A stretch of 19,094 bases of DNA from Xylaria sp. FL1777 (GCA_022578965.1 MU400953.1:1-19094); one strand, 5' to 3'. Positions 9,950-19,094 are shown, counted from the first letter of the stretch. Notes: a model not told the origin generated them from the letters alone. Translations and numbers: made by a program.

Positions 9950-11160
9950 AACGCGCTATTAAAACTTACTAGCAATATAACTACAAAGCAGCAGCGTTTT
10001 AATAAAGGACGCAAAGCTAACAAACTTTTTAGTATGTAAAAAATAGTTAACAGAATTATAGAACTAGTACTATAGCTACTAACAGAAAAAAAAATAGCAA
10101 AAGGAATCTCTTTTTAAAAGAACGCAAAAAAGGCGCAAATAGTATATACATTAAAAAAGGCCCAAAAAAGCCAGCAAAATACAAAGCTTAATAACAGAAA
10201 CAACTTTAATATACTTATAATCTGCTGTAATTTAAATGCTACTATAAAAGCTAACTAAAAAAGCATTAAAAATATTGTTTAAAAGCTTTTTTAATAAATT
10301 CTGTTAAATGTAAACACGCTAAAATTTTAAGCATAAATTATAGCTTTATAGCTAGCTTGCAATAATAAAGCAGTGCTGTTTAAACAAAACAAAAAAATGC
10401 TAATTAAAGTTAAAAAATAAACTAATAACCTTAAAAACAAAACATTAGCTAATATTATTAAAGCAGTAAATATAGCGTTTATAAGTAGTAATATAATTAC
10501 TGCTAAAAAGTTATATAGCAAAAATATAATAATTACTTTTAAAAAAGCAGTGCTTTAAAAAGCTAAAAAAAAAAAGTAAATTATAAAAGCCTTTAGAAAA
10601 AAGTCAAAAGTACAATAAAAAAAAGCAGCGCTAATAATAAAAAGCGTTTTAGCAAAACAAGTTAAAGTAATATATTTAAACAAGAATTTATTATAGTTAT
10701 TACGTAGCAAATACCCTAAAATTATAAAGTGCAAAAAAATGCTGTTTAAAAACGCAAAAGCTAAATTTGCGTTAATATTATTATATATAAGCAGTGTTAT
10801 AGTAGCTAAAACAATATACAAAAATGGCTTTTTATAAAAAGCTTAGCTATTTAATTGCAAACTTTTTGCTATAAAGCTTAAAGTTATATAATGTTTTAAC
10901 TGCTATAAATATAGTTATATAGCTAAATATTGCTACAAAAATCTAAAATATAGCTATTGCTTAGCTTTAAAGTACTAAAGAAATAAAAAAAGCTGCTTAA
11001 TAAAAACGTAAAAAACAAAGCAAAAATGCATAAACTATAAAAAAGCATACGTAACATAAAATAAAGCTTGCTAAAAAAAGGTCAAACAAAAAAACAAAAT
11101 AAAAGCAGCATATATATTACAACTTAAAAGCTTTTAAAGTGCTAAAAAAGCAGCAGTAAT
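9950..11160 (+). pseudogene. LINE ORF1 (gag-like) relic with zinc knuckles
   Basis: The product would coat the LINE RNA. The N-terminal part is Lys/Gln/Asn-rich with no clear domain. Near the end the frame reads NCYKYSYIAKYC (Cys codons at 10901 and 10931), then YSYC (10958) and a further Cys at 10994, fitting degraded gag CCHC knuckles in which some Cys became Tyr and His became Tyr by transitions. A following Lys/Gln-rich stretch resembles the tail after the knuckles in fungal LINE ORF1. Several stops. The minus-strand open frames at 10327-10521 and 10555-10821 are antisense to it. Confidence 0.65.
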
Positions 11161-11269
11161 AAGCAAAAAAATAAATAAAAATAGTTTAAAAATGCTAATA
11201 GCGTTAGTATTTATAAAGCTAAATAAAAGAAAATTATTAGCAAAAAAATAGCAAACTAGCAATGCAAGC

Positions 11270-14200
11270 AAAAATTTATTTTTATTAATTTAATAATATA
11301 TAATATTACTTTTTAAAATATTATAAGATTTAAAAGTAATATAGCACATATGCTATAAAATAATAGCTTTAATTATATAATAGTTTAAAAACTAATAATT
11401 AATAAACATAGCAATATATATTGCTTTAATAGTAATAATTACTAGGTTGTTTAATTAAAAAGCAAAGCTGCGCTATATATAAACAAAAAAATTGCAATAA
11501 AAACGTTAGCAAAAAACGCTAATAAAAACTAAGCAAAAGTTATAATAAGCAGTAATAACTTAGCAGTATTTTTATAGTTAATATATTTGCTAAATTAAAA
11601 AAAAAAAGTTTAACGTAATTTAATTTAAAAAATATATAAAGTAAGCAAGCTAAAAAAATGCTATATATTTATAAGCAACTTTAACTTTTATTACTTATTA
11701 TAAAACTTAAAAAGCAAAAAAAACTAAAAAGCAAATAAACTGCTTAAGTTTACTACATAATAAGATTTTACGCTAGTTATTCCTTAAAAAAAAGTAACTA
11801 AAATAAAGCACAAATAAAAAAGCTTAATAATAAACTTAGTATAAATGTTTAACAATTTAGCTATTATTTATTAAAAAGACTTAAAATAGCTAAGTTTTAA
11901 TTATAAAGCATTAAAAATTATAATTAATTTAAAAGTAGCTTTACAAAAATATTTAAAAAAAGCAAAAAAATAAAACTAGCTTAAATTAAACAAAAATAAA
12001 GCAGCTATAAAAACAAAAGCTATTATTACAAAAACGCATATGCTATATATACTTAGCAAACTAAATAATGCTTTTAACTTTTTAATTTAGCAACTAATAA
12101 AAATAGCAAATAAAACAACGCTTAAAAAAACTATAAAAAAAAAATACTAAGCATTACTTTAGTAGTTCTTAAAAGTAGTTAAAACAGAAAAAAAAGCAAA
12201 ACAAGCGTACTGCAAGTTTTAAAGCAAAAAAACTAAAGCAATATAGCAAGCTTTTAAAAAAAAAAAAAAAGCTTTTAGTAATAAAATAAAAAAAGCGCAA
12301 AAACGTAGCTAAAAATAAACATTTGCAAAAATATTTAAAAATTTTAAGTTATTATAAAGCTTAGTTAAATAAGCAAAGTTTGCTTATAAGCTAGCTTTAA
12401 AAATTACTGCAATTTTACTATTAAAACAAACAAAAAATAAGCTGCTTTTTGCTAACACTTTTAAAAATAAAACAGTTTTATTAGCAAAACACTTTTTTTT
12501 TGTACTATTAGCAAACTTGTTTAATATATTTAAAAGAAACTTAACTTATAATAACTACTAAAGGTTTATAGTTAACATTAATACAAAAAAAAAACATAAT
12601 ATTATTAATATAAAAGTTAGCGCTATAAAAAGCGCTAAAAAATAACTTGCTATTTAATAGCTTTTTTAAAGCTTATAAACCTGCTTTAGCAAAAAAAATA
12701 GCAATATTATATATTGCTAGCTTTTTACTAAAGTATTACTTAATGCAATTTAAGCAAACAAAAATAGTAGTTATACTTAAACTTAAAAAATTAAAAAAAA
12801 CTAAAAAAACAACTAAAAAGTAACGTTTTATTATGTTTATTTGTATAGTAAAAAAAGTGCTAAAAAAAAGCTGTATTATTATATAGCAAAAATAGCTAAA
12901 TAAAAAAGTCTTTTATTAAATAACTAAATAAATAATAAACAAAACAAGTTAATAAACATAGCTATTAAATTAATATTAAAAACAATAAAAAAAGCAATTA
13001 GCAAAAAAAGTATAGCATTTTTATTGCAGTTAAACATTATAAAAGCTTTTAATACTATTAATAAAAAAAAATAATATATATTTTATAACAAAAAAGCTTT
13101 TTTCTTTAAATAGTTATATAAGTAAACTTTTTTATATTAAACTATATAATATATTTTTGCTTTAATAAAGCAATATTTTAGCTAATAGCGCTAAAAGCTA
13201 AAGTTCTTTAAGAATTCTTGCTTTTTTTTTTTTTTTTTTTTTATATATTTTAATATTTTATAATAACTTTACTATGCACTAAAAGCTAATAGTAATTAGC
13301 TTTACTAATAACATTAACTTTATTATAGCAAACCTAAATATAAAGCAAAACTGCAAAGCTTTAAAAGCAGCATAAAAAACGTATAAAAGTTAAGCAAAAC
13401 AACATAAAATAAAGTTTGTACTATAAAAAAGCAAATTAATGCATTTTTTTAGCAGTAAAACAGCATTTATGCAAGTAGTACACCTTTTTAACGCAATAGT
13501 ATACCTAAAAAACAGCGCAAAGTTTTTAAAAATATAGTTTAACAAAAATATAAAATAAAAAAAGCATTTAGTAAAGCTTAAAAAAAAACTAAGCATTTAG
13601 TTATATATAATAATTAAGCTATAAAACTTTGCATAAAACAGCAATATAGCAAAAGTAAAGCAAATATATGTTATAATAATATAAAGCACTTTAGCTTATA
13701 GCGTAGTAATTTAGCACAAAAACTCTAAAAAAAATAAAGCAAAAAGTATTGTTAATTTATTAGCAGTAATTTAAAATAAATGTTTTAAATATATAGCTAA
13801 AGCTTTTAAAGCAATTAAAATAAAGCATTTAAAAACTAAAATAAGAATTTTTTTTATTAATTTATATTTTAGCAGTAAAACAGCAGCTTATAAACATTAC
13901 ATAAAAAGCTTAATAGCTAAAAAGTTAATCTAAAAAATAACAAAAAAAATTAAAACTTTTATTTAAAATATAAAAGCTTAAAAAGCTAAAAACTAAACAA
14001 AAAGCAAGCTTATAAGCAACAATAAAAACATAGCTAAAAAAAATTTAACGCTAGCTTTAAATTTTTAGCAAAAAAAGTAATTAAAAAAAAAAAACTTAAA
14101 ATTGCACTAAAAAAAAAATAAATAAGCAAATAAAGCTAAACTAAAACAAGTAGCAGTTATTTAATAATAGCTAAACAAAAGCTTAGCAAAAATAAAGCTT

Positions 14201-14660
14201 TTAAAAAGTATAATAAATTATTAAAGCATAAAATAGCTATAATAATATAAATGTGTACTAAAAAAATAAAGCTAAAAGCGTTTTTGCATAAAAAGAAAGT
14301 TTTAAGCTTTTTTATGCCTTTTTATAAATGCATAAAAAAAGAAAAAACCTTTTAACATATAGTTTTATGTTATAACTTGCTAAAAAACAAAAAAAAGCAG
14401 CTATAAAAAAGCTTTATAGCTAAGTTGCTATAAACTAATAAAAACTTATAACTAGCTATAAAAAAGCTTAAAGTTATAAATAATATTGCAAAGTAGTTAT
14501 TTGTTATTAATAAAATAACAATATATAATAAAGCAGTCGGAATAAAAGGAAATAAAGAAAGAAAAAAAAAAGCAAAAAATAAGGAAAAAACCAGCAGAAA
14601 AAGCAAAAGCACCCTTTTAGAAGTCTTAAAAAACAAAAAAAAAGCTTTTATATGCTTTTT
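11270..14660 (+). pseudogene. LINE ORF2 relic: endonuclease and reverse transcriptase
   Basis: ORF2 nicks the target and copies the LINE RNA. An EEP endonuclease remnant lies near 11280-11630 (L-I-I-Y-N-I, then ALYINKKIAI). Reverse transcriptase landmarks: RFIMFICIVKKVLKK from 12824 (family RPI.L....GKvLEK); INNKQNKLINIAIKLI (family MG.R..RST..A); QLNIIKAFNTIN near 13027-13062, with Asn for the first catalytic Asp (13033-13035); VL*EFLLF from 13203 (family PQGSPLSP); SFTNNINF from 13298, where the FADD pair is N-N (13307-13312). Then AKQHKIKF, STLAYSVVI*H and NKCFKYIAKAFKAIKI match the usual downstream block of fungal LINEs. At least two frameshifts (before 12824; between 13062 and 13298) and many stops. 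I could not recognise an RNase H domain. Confidence 0.85.
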
Positions 14661-14856
14661 AAAAAAGCAAGAAGTTTAAAAGCTTTAAAAAAAATTCTTC
14701 TGCTTTTTAACTATTACTTTTTGTTTAGTAAGCTAGTTAATAAAAACTAGTTATTATAAAGTAAAAAAACTTTAAGGTAGCAGTATAAACATTGTTGCAT
14801 AAGGTTTTTATCTAGCTTTTTGTATAGTTTTACCTATAAGTACACAAGTAAAAAAA

Positions 14857-14877
14857 CTGTGCTACAAAGCAGCACAG
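14857..14877 (+). other. Perfect LINE 3' hairpin
   Basis: CTGTGCT (14857-14863), a 7-base loop, and AGCACAG (14871-14877). The element ends a few bases later and passes into the TTA/TAA tail. A terminal stem-loop fits reverse-transcriptase recognition of the LINE RNA 3' end, as known for several LINE groups; this role is inferred here. Confidence 0.7.
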
Positions 14878-14912
14878 CAGGTTATTATTAATAATAATAA
14901 TATAAACTTATT

Positions 14913-15068
14913 TTTTGTTAAAGTTATTTTTGATTTTTTGCTATAAGCAATAGCTAAATGCTTAGTTTTATAATGTTTAATAAAGTTTAAAGATTAAAAA
15001 CCTTTAACTTTAATAGTTAATTTATATAAATAACTAATATAATATAAATATTAGTAAAGTTAAAAGTA
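14913..15068 (-). pseudogene. hAT transposase N-terminal fragment (BED-finger end)
   Basis: Reading the minus strand, a TACTAAT branch site and a TTAG acceptor near 15045 are followed by KGF*SLNFIKHYKTKHLAIAY (about 15015-14940). NF..HYK.KH resembles the closing histidine pair of the BED zinc finger that precedes the catalytic domain in hAT transposases. Position and strand are exactly as expected if the hAT gene was split by the LINE at 9759-14898. The fragment is cut off at 15069 by the foldback element, so the first zinc ligands and start codon are not visible. Confidence 0.6.
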
Positions 15069-15521
15069 ATATATAATAATTTGTATTACTTAAACAAATA
15101 GCTTATTAGTTATGCTAGTAGCTATTTAATAAAACTTTATATAAATAGAAACCTTTTTTAGGGCAAAAACTACTTATATATGCAAAGTATGCAATAGTTT
15201 TGCTATAAATCTTATTAATTTGCTGCTTTTTTTATATAATATTTTGCTTTTAAATTTTATACGCTAAGTTAGCAATGCTTTTGCTTTGCAATATAAAAGT
15301 ATAAAAATTAGCGCGCTAATAAAAAGGTTTTTTATTAATTAGTAATAAAAGTGCCTTTTTGTTAGCTTTAAGTTTTGCAAGCTATAAATAATACAGTGTT
15401 AAGTAAATTTTAAGTACTATATAGCGCTATATTTTTTATAAATTGCTTAGCGCTAAATAGTAAGCTTTAAGTTTTAATTATGTTAAAAATACAAGCTGTT
15501 TGCTACACAAAAAAACTAGTG

Positions 15522-15840
15522 CTTATATAGCATTAGTAGCAAAAGCTAAAGCTGCTTATTTTTATAATAGTTAGTACACTAAGTTAATTATTTATGTTGT
15601 TACACTAGTAAAAAAGCAAAGTTTTTAAACTTTTAGCTTAGTTATTTAACTTTTAATTTTTATGCTTTTAATGCAGCAAGCATATAGTTTAAACTAAGCT
15701 AAAAGCAAACTAACTTTTGCTTTAAAGCAAAGCAACTATAAATTAAGCAGAACTTAAACCTACAACTTTAAAAAAAGTAGCTAAACGTATGCCACTATGC
15801 TATTAAGCTAAAAGTAATATATAATAAAAAGAAAAAATAA
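15522..15840. other. Left part of foldback spacer
   Basis: GpC-rich degraded DNA in the style of the arms, with short inverted motifs (GTTTAAACTAAGCTAAAAGC region at 15690-15710). No protein recognised. Confidence 0.4.
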
Positions 15841-16110
15841 AACAAAAATAACTTACGTAGTATATTAAACTACTATTTTTTGTTTTTGTTCTATATTAAT
15901 TAGTAATAAAGTTCGAATAAATAGCTTTTTTTATAAAATATAAACTGTAGATTTTTTGTTGTTTAATTTAAAAAACTCTTAGTTATAGTTTTTAATAACA
16001 TAATTTTTTAAAGAATAAAAAGTTAATTTAGAGTTAAAATTATCCTTTAGAATAATAATAAAGCTATTTTTATTAATAGCATTAAAAGTATATTCGTATA
16101 AAGAATCCAT
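15840..16110 (-). pseudogene. Possible 5' exon of a pogo-like DNA-binding protein
   Basis: An open frame from the ATG at 16110-16108 begins MDSLYEYTFNAINKNSF and continues with a pattern resembling the helix-turn-helix at the start of Fot1/pogo transposases (A.nAI.k......lk....f....T). It stops at about 15979, but similar sequence style continues to a GTAAGT donor at 15856. A run of TA dinucleotides (16118-16138) lies just upstream. If real, it is the start of the gene carried by the foldback element. The similarity is weak. Confidence 0.3.
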
Positions 16111-16208
16111 TATAAATATATATATATATATATATATAATAAAAACACTGGTTCTTCTGTGTAGCAAACGGCCTGTATTTCTAGCGTAATTAGAACTTAA
16201 AGCTTACT

Positions 16209-16222
16209 GCTTAGCGCTAAGC
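16209..16222. other. 14-bp perfect palindrome in right foldback arm
   Basis: GCTTAGCGCTAAGC is fully self-complementary. The equivalent site in the left arm is partly decayed (near 15448). Confidence 0.6.
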
Positions 16223-16616
16223 AATTTACAAAAAATATAGCGCTATGTAGTGCTCAAAATCTACTTAACACCGTATTATTTACGGCTTGCAGAACTTAAA
16301 GCTAGCAAAAAGGCGCCCTTACTACTAATTAACAAAAGACCCCTTTGTTAGCGCGCCAATTTTTACACCTTTGCATTACAAAGCAGAAGCACTGCTAACT
16401 TAGCATACAAAATTTAAAGCAAAGTATTATATAAAAAAAGCAGCAAATTAATAAAATCTATAGCAAAACCGTTGCATACTTTGCATATATAAGTAGTTTT
16501 CGCCTTAAAAAAGGTTTTCACTTGTACAAAATCTTACTAAATAGCTACTAGCATAGCTAATAAGCCGTCTGTCTAAGTAATACAAATTATTATATATAAT
16601 AAAATAAAAAGTAAAG

Positions 16617-16800
16617 GTGTATTATTATTTACTAGAAATAATAATAAAATAAAGAATAAAAATATATTATTATTTACTAAAAATAATAATAAAATAAAAA
16701 ATAAAAGTATATTATTATTTACTAGAAATAATAATAAAATAAAAGATAAAAGTATATTATTATTTACTAGAAATAATAATAAAATAAAAAATAAAAGTAA
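16617..16800. repeat. 45-bp minisatellite, four copies
   Basis: The ACTA of the core TATTATTATTTACTAGAAAT recurs at 16631, 16676, 16721 and 16766, exactly 45 apart. Each unit is itself an imperfect inverted repeat (TATTATTATTT against AAATAATAATA). Copies differ at only a few positions. Confidence 0.88.
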
Positions 16801-16938
16801 ATAATAAAAAACAAAGTGTATATATAAAAAGGTATAATGTATAACAATAATAAAAAAATAACGAAAAGAAATAATGGTTTATTATATAAAAAAATAAAGC
16901 TAGTAGTTAAACTAAAAATAAAATATAAAACAAGCTTT

Positions 16939-17760
16939 GTTTAACTCAGGGTTAAAAATTAGTACTACTAATTTAGTATTTAGTACTACTAATACTAAAT
17001 TAGTTTAGTACTACTTAGTACTAATACTAATACTAAATACTAAAAATACTAGCTTAGTAGTACTAAAAGTACTAAAAGTACTAAAATATAATAATATTAA
17101 AAGAAATAAATATTTTTTCACTTAATAAAATAATAAAATAATAATTGTTTTTAATTTAATAAATATTATTATGTTTTATATAATAGGTTTTAAGTATTTT
17201 AATAATGTTTTATTATGCTTTTTAAATTAAATTTAAATAAAAACTATTATAAAACAATAAATTATTAAGTATTAAATAATAATTCTTTTTAAATAAAATA
17301 AACTATTAGCTTTTTTATTTAAAAACCATTAAAAAATTAACTTTTTAATAAATTAAAGTGATTTTTACTTAGTTTTTTATATATATTAACTAGTTCTTTA
17401 ATATATAATAGCTTAATTTAATATATATTATTATATAAGCTATTTATAATTAAATATACTAAATATCTTTATTGGTTTTATATAATAATATTTTTTTTTT
17501 AAATTTATTTCTTGAGGTTTAATTAAATATATTAATGAAAACCCTTTTTTTTCCTTTTAAAAACCAAAAAAATTAGTACTTTTAGTACTTTTAGTACTAC
17601 TAAATTAGTCTTTAGTACTACTAAATACTCATTTAGTTTAGTACTTAGTAGTACTAATACTAGATTAATACTTAAACTTTAGTACTAATACTAATACTAA
17701 TTTAGTACTACTAAAATTAGTTCTTATACTAAGTACTAATTTTTCAACCCTGGTTTAACT
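16939..17760. repeat. Perfect 8-bp target duplication of second hAT MITE
   Basis: GTTTAACT at 16939-16946 and 17753-17760 are identical and directly flank the inverted ends. Confidence 0.92.
16947..17752. mobile_element. hAT-type MITE, 806 bp
   Basis: It starts CAGGGTTAAAAATTAGTACT and ends with the inverse of CAGGGTTGAAAAATTAGTAC, the hAT-type CAGGGTT terminus. Each end is followed by an array of TAGTACT/AGTACTA motifs (16960-17090 and 17571-17735), probably transposase binding sites. The core (17096-17570) is plain AT-rich DNA without coding capacity. The ends share AGGGTT and AATTAGT with the 1631/6242 family but the internal repeats differ, so it is a separate subfamily. Its ends and target duplication are unmutated, suggesting a more recent insertion than the one at 1631. 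Confidence 0.92.
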
Positions 17761-17763
17761 TTT

Positions 17764-18290
17764 AAAACAAAACTAGTTACAGATAATAATATTCCGACGT
17801 TTTAAAATATAAAACAACTTTTTGTTTTAAATATAAAACAATACTAGTTATAGATAATAATATTCCGACGTTTTAAAATATAAAACAACCTTTTGTTTTA
17901 AATATAAAACAATACTAATTACGGATAATAATATTCCAACGTTTTAAAATATAAAACAATCCTTTGTTTTAAATATAAAACAATACTAGTTACAGATAAT
18001 AATATTCTAACGTTTTAAAATATAAAACAACCTTTTGTTTTAAATATAAAACAATATTAGTTATAAATAATAATATTCCGACGTTTTAAAACATAAAACA
18101 ACTCCTTGTTTTAAATATAAAACAACTCCTTGTTTTAAATATAAAACAACTCCTTGTTTTAAAATATAAAACAACTCTTTGTTTTAAATATAAAACAACT
18201 CCTTGTTTTAAAATATAAAACAACTCCTTTGTTTTAAATTTAAAACAATACTAATTACGGATAATAGTATTCCGATGTTTTAAAAAATAT
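17764..18290. repeat. 71-bp minisatellite with a 24-bp sub-array
   Basis: The GTTTTAAAA of CCGACGTTTTAAAA starts at 17799, 17870, 17941, 18012 and 18083, exactly 71 apart. From about 18095 to 18235 the pattern switches to about five copies of a 24-25-bp unit (ATAAAACAACTCCTTGTTTT), then one last partial 71-bp unit follows. Units contain GTTTTAAATATAAAAC-type inverted repeats. Confidence 0.88.
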
Positions 18291-18452
18291 ACAAAGTACT
18301 TAAAATGTAATAGCTATAGCTTTTCTATTTTTTATATAATAACAAAGGATTTCGTTTAAAATTAGTCTTTTTGTTTTTCATTAAGCCATTTATTTACTAC
18401 ATTATATTTACTTCGTTTTATATTTATTATTTTAACACCTTTAATATTTTTT
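18291..18452. other. AT-rich DNA without recognised feature
   Basis: No gene or repeat recognised; it separates the 71-bp array from the next repeat block. Confidence 0.4.
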
Positions 18453-18745
18453 ACAACATTGGTTTCTTTTTATATTTATATTTTTTAACGTTTATTTCTT
18501 TATATGTATTATTAATACTTTTTTAAAGTATGCTTCTTTTTATAAGGTTTTATTATACCGTTTTATTACTTAAGTTTCTTTTCTTATTTTTAAAATGGCT
18601 TATAATGTTTAATGTTTATTATTTTACAACATTTATTTCTACTTTTTTATTGAATTATTTTTTAACGTTTGTTTCTTTTTATGTATTACTTATATTTTCT
18701 TAAAGTATTATTCGTTTTATATAGTGTTTTATACTGCTTTATTTT
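18453..18745. repeat. Diverged direct duplication, offset 173 bp
   Basis: A stretch of about 120 bp starting ACAACATT at 18453 recurs at 18626 with substitutions; shared landmarks are TTTTTTAACGTTT, a TTAAAGTAT stretch and a TTTTATA..G.TTTTAT block. Confidence 0.65.
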
Positions 18746-19094
18746 AAAAAACAAGTAAGTTTTATTACCTTTATATTACATTGTTTTTATATTAACGTTT
18801 AATAGTTTATAATAGCTTTTTTATACACCGTTTATAATTAAGCTTTTATATTACACTTATTATAAAAAACAAGTAAGTTTTATTATCTTTATATTAAATT
18901 GTTTTTATATTAACGTTTAATAGTTCATAATAGCTTTTTTATAAATTATTAATAATTAAGCTTTTATATTACATTTATTATAAAAAACAAGTAAGTTTTA
19001 TTACTTTTATATTATATTGTTTTTATATTAATGTTTAATAGTTCATAATAGCTTTTTTATATACCATTTATAATTAAGCTTTTTTATTACACTT
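18740..19094. repeat. 118-bp tandem repeat, about three copies, open at window end
   Basis: CAAGTAAGTTTTATTA starts at 18752, 18870 and 18988, exactly 118 apart. The copies are very similar and the third runs off the window, so the array may be longer. Confidence 0.85.

Larger units (their letters stand above)
9759..14898 (+). mobile_element. Near-complete Tad-like LINE (non-LTR retrotransposon), degraded
   Basis: About 5.1 kb on the plus strand, bounded by a 14-bp target duplication. In order: a 5' leader with little GpC (9759-9900), an ORF1 relic ending in zinc-knuckle remains, an ORF2 relic with endonuclease and reverse transcriptase, a Lys-rich C-terminal tail, a perfect 3' hairpin, and a (TTA/TAA)n tail at 14881-14898. 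Gene order and motifs match fungal Tad1-like LINEs. It interrupts the hAT transposase gene between the BED-finger part and the catalytic domain. Its 3' 1.9 kb recurs in inverted orientation at 3303-5205. Heavy C-to-T/G-to-A damage makes it inactive. Confidence 0.87.
9745..14912. repeat. 14-bp target duplication flanking the full LINE
   Basis: AATATAAACTTATT occurs at 9745-9758, immediately before the LINE 5' end, and at 14899-14912, immediately after its TAA-rich tail. Both copies are identical. Variable-length duplications of about this size are normal for non-LTR retrotransposons. Confidence 0.85.
15069..16597. mobile_element. Foldback element with 453-bp inverted arms
   Basis: 15069-15521 and 16146-16597 are inverted copies, collinear and differing mainly by transitions, around a spacer of about 624 bp. 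The right arm keeps more G and C (for example CCCCTTTG and GGCGCC-like runs near 16310-16340) than the left. This fits either a DNA transposon with very long inverted ends or two copies of one repeat inserted head to head. No target duplication was identified. Confidence 0.8.

Noticed and set aside
10711..10716. TACCCTAA as the missing right end of the hAT element
   Set aside because: Only a short match, no TTAGTCC-like inner end or 8-bp duplication, and it lies inside the LINE ORF1.
10327..10821. Two minus-strand hydrophobic open frames (10327-10521, 10555-10821)
   Set aside because: Antisense to the LINE ORF1 relic; same compositional artefact.
3303..14882. One large composite transposon with the LINE copies as inverted ends
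   Set aside because: The LINE copies are independent retrotransposon insertions: one is 5'-truncated and the other has its own 14-bp target duplication.
15979..16167. 62-residue open frame starting at 16167
   Set aside because: The first residues are encoded by the foldback arm and the TA-dinucleotide run, so that start is accidental; only the part from 16110 is worth considering.
16617..18290. CRISPR array or replication iterons
   Set aside because: Whole units repeat, including what would be spacers; the context is eukaryotic transposon DNA and there are no cas or replication genes.
1..19094. Mitochondrial, Plasmodium-like or other naturally AT-rich genome
   Set aside because: The low GC is explained by transition damage: inverted copies differ mainly by C-T/G-A changes, and stops stand at conserved Trp/Gln positions of standard-code transposases. 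No rRNA, tRNA or respiratory genes were recognised.

Overview
The window is about 80-85% A+T and contains no intact gene. It reads as a transposon graveyard from a filamentous ascomycete-like fungal genome, i.e. an AT-rich isochore produced by repeat-induced point mutation (RIP). Three things support this: a Tad-like LINE, a Fot1/pogo transposon and hAT transposons occur together; the introns are short (46-78 bp) with GTAAGT/GTATGT donors and TACTAAT-type branch sites; and damage is overwhelmingly C-to-T/G-to-A, turning Trp and Gln codons into stops and catalytic Asp codons into Asn. The taxonomic inference is moderate; no species is claimed.

Layout. 1-1126: unassigned AT-rich DNA. 1127-3302: a Fot1/pogo-like Tc1/mariner element, transposase on the minus strand, both inverted ends recognisable. 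A 350-bp hAT MITE (1631-1980) lies inside its coding region, flanked by an 8-bp target duplication. 3303-5205: a 5'-truncated LINE copy, minus strand. 5206-6241: unassigned. 6242-c.6565: a hAT terminus or MITE with a 52-bp palindromic array. c.6690-7275: a 189-bp tandem repeat. 7373-9744: most of a hAT transposase gene (minus strand) with seven inferred introns in consistent phase. 9759-14898: a near-complete LINE on the plus strand, flanked by a 14-bp target duplication. 14913-15068: the hAT gene resumes with its BED-finger end, so the LINE sits inside the hAT gene. 15069-16597: a foldback structure with 453-bp inverted arms. 16617-16800: a 45-bp minisatellite. 16947-17752: a second hAT MITE with a perfect 8-bp target duplication. 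c.17764-19094: 71-bp, about 173-bp and 118-bp repeats running to the window edge.

How the parts relate. The hAT MITEs lack coding capacity; 1631-1980 shares its end sequence with 6242 and may have been mobilised by a transposase like the one at 7373-9744, although that copy is now dead. Nesting gives a relative order: Fot1 before MITE 1631-1980, and hAT before LINE 9759-14898. Most long open frames in the LINE copies are antisense shadows of Lys/Asn-rich coding strands. The points most worth a second look are the unusual retention of G and C in GpC dinucleotides, the shared 52-bp architecture of two hAT-related elements, and the two cleanly resolved nested insertions. No new biological system is evident.
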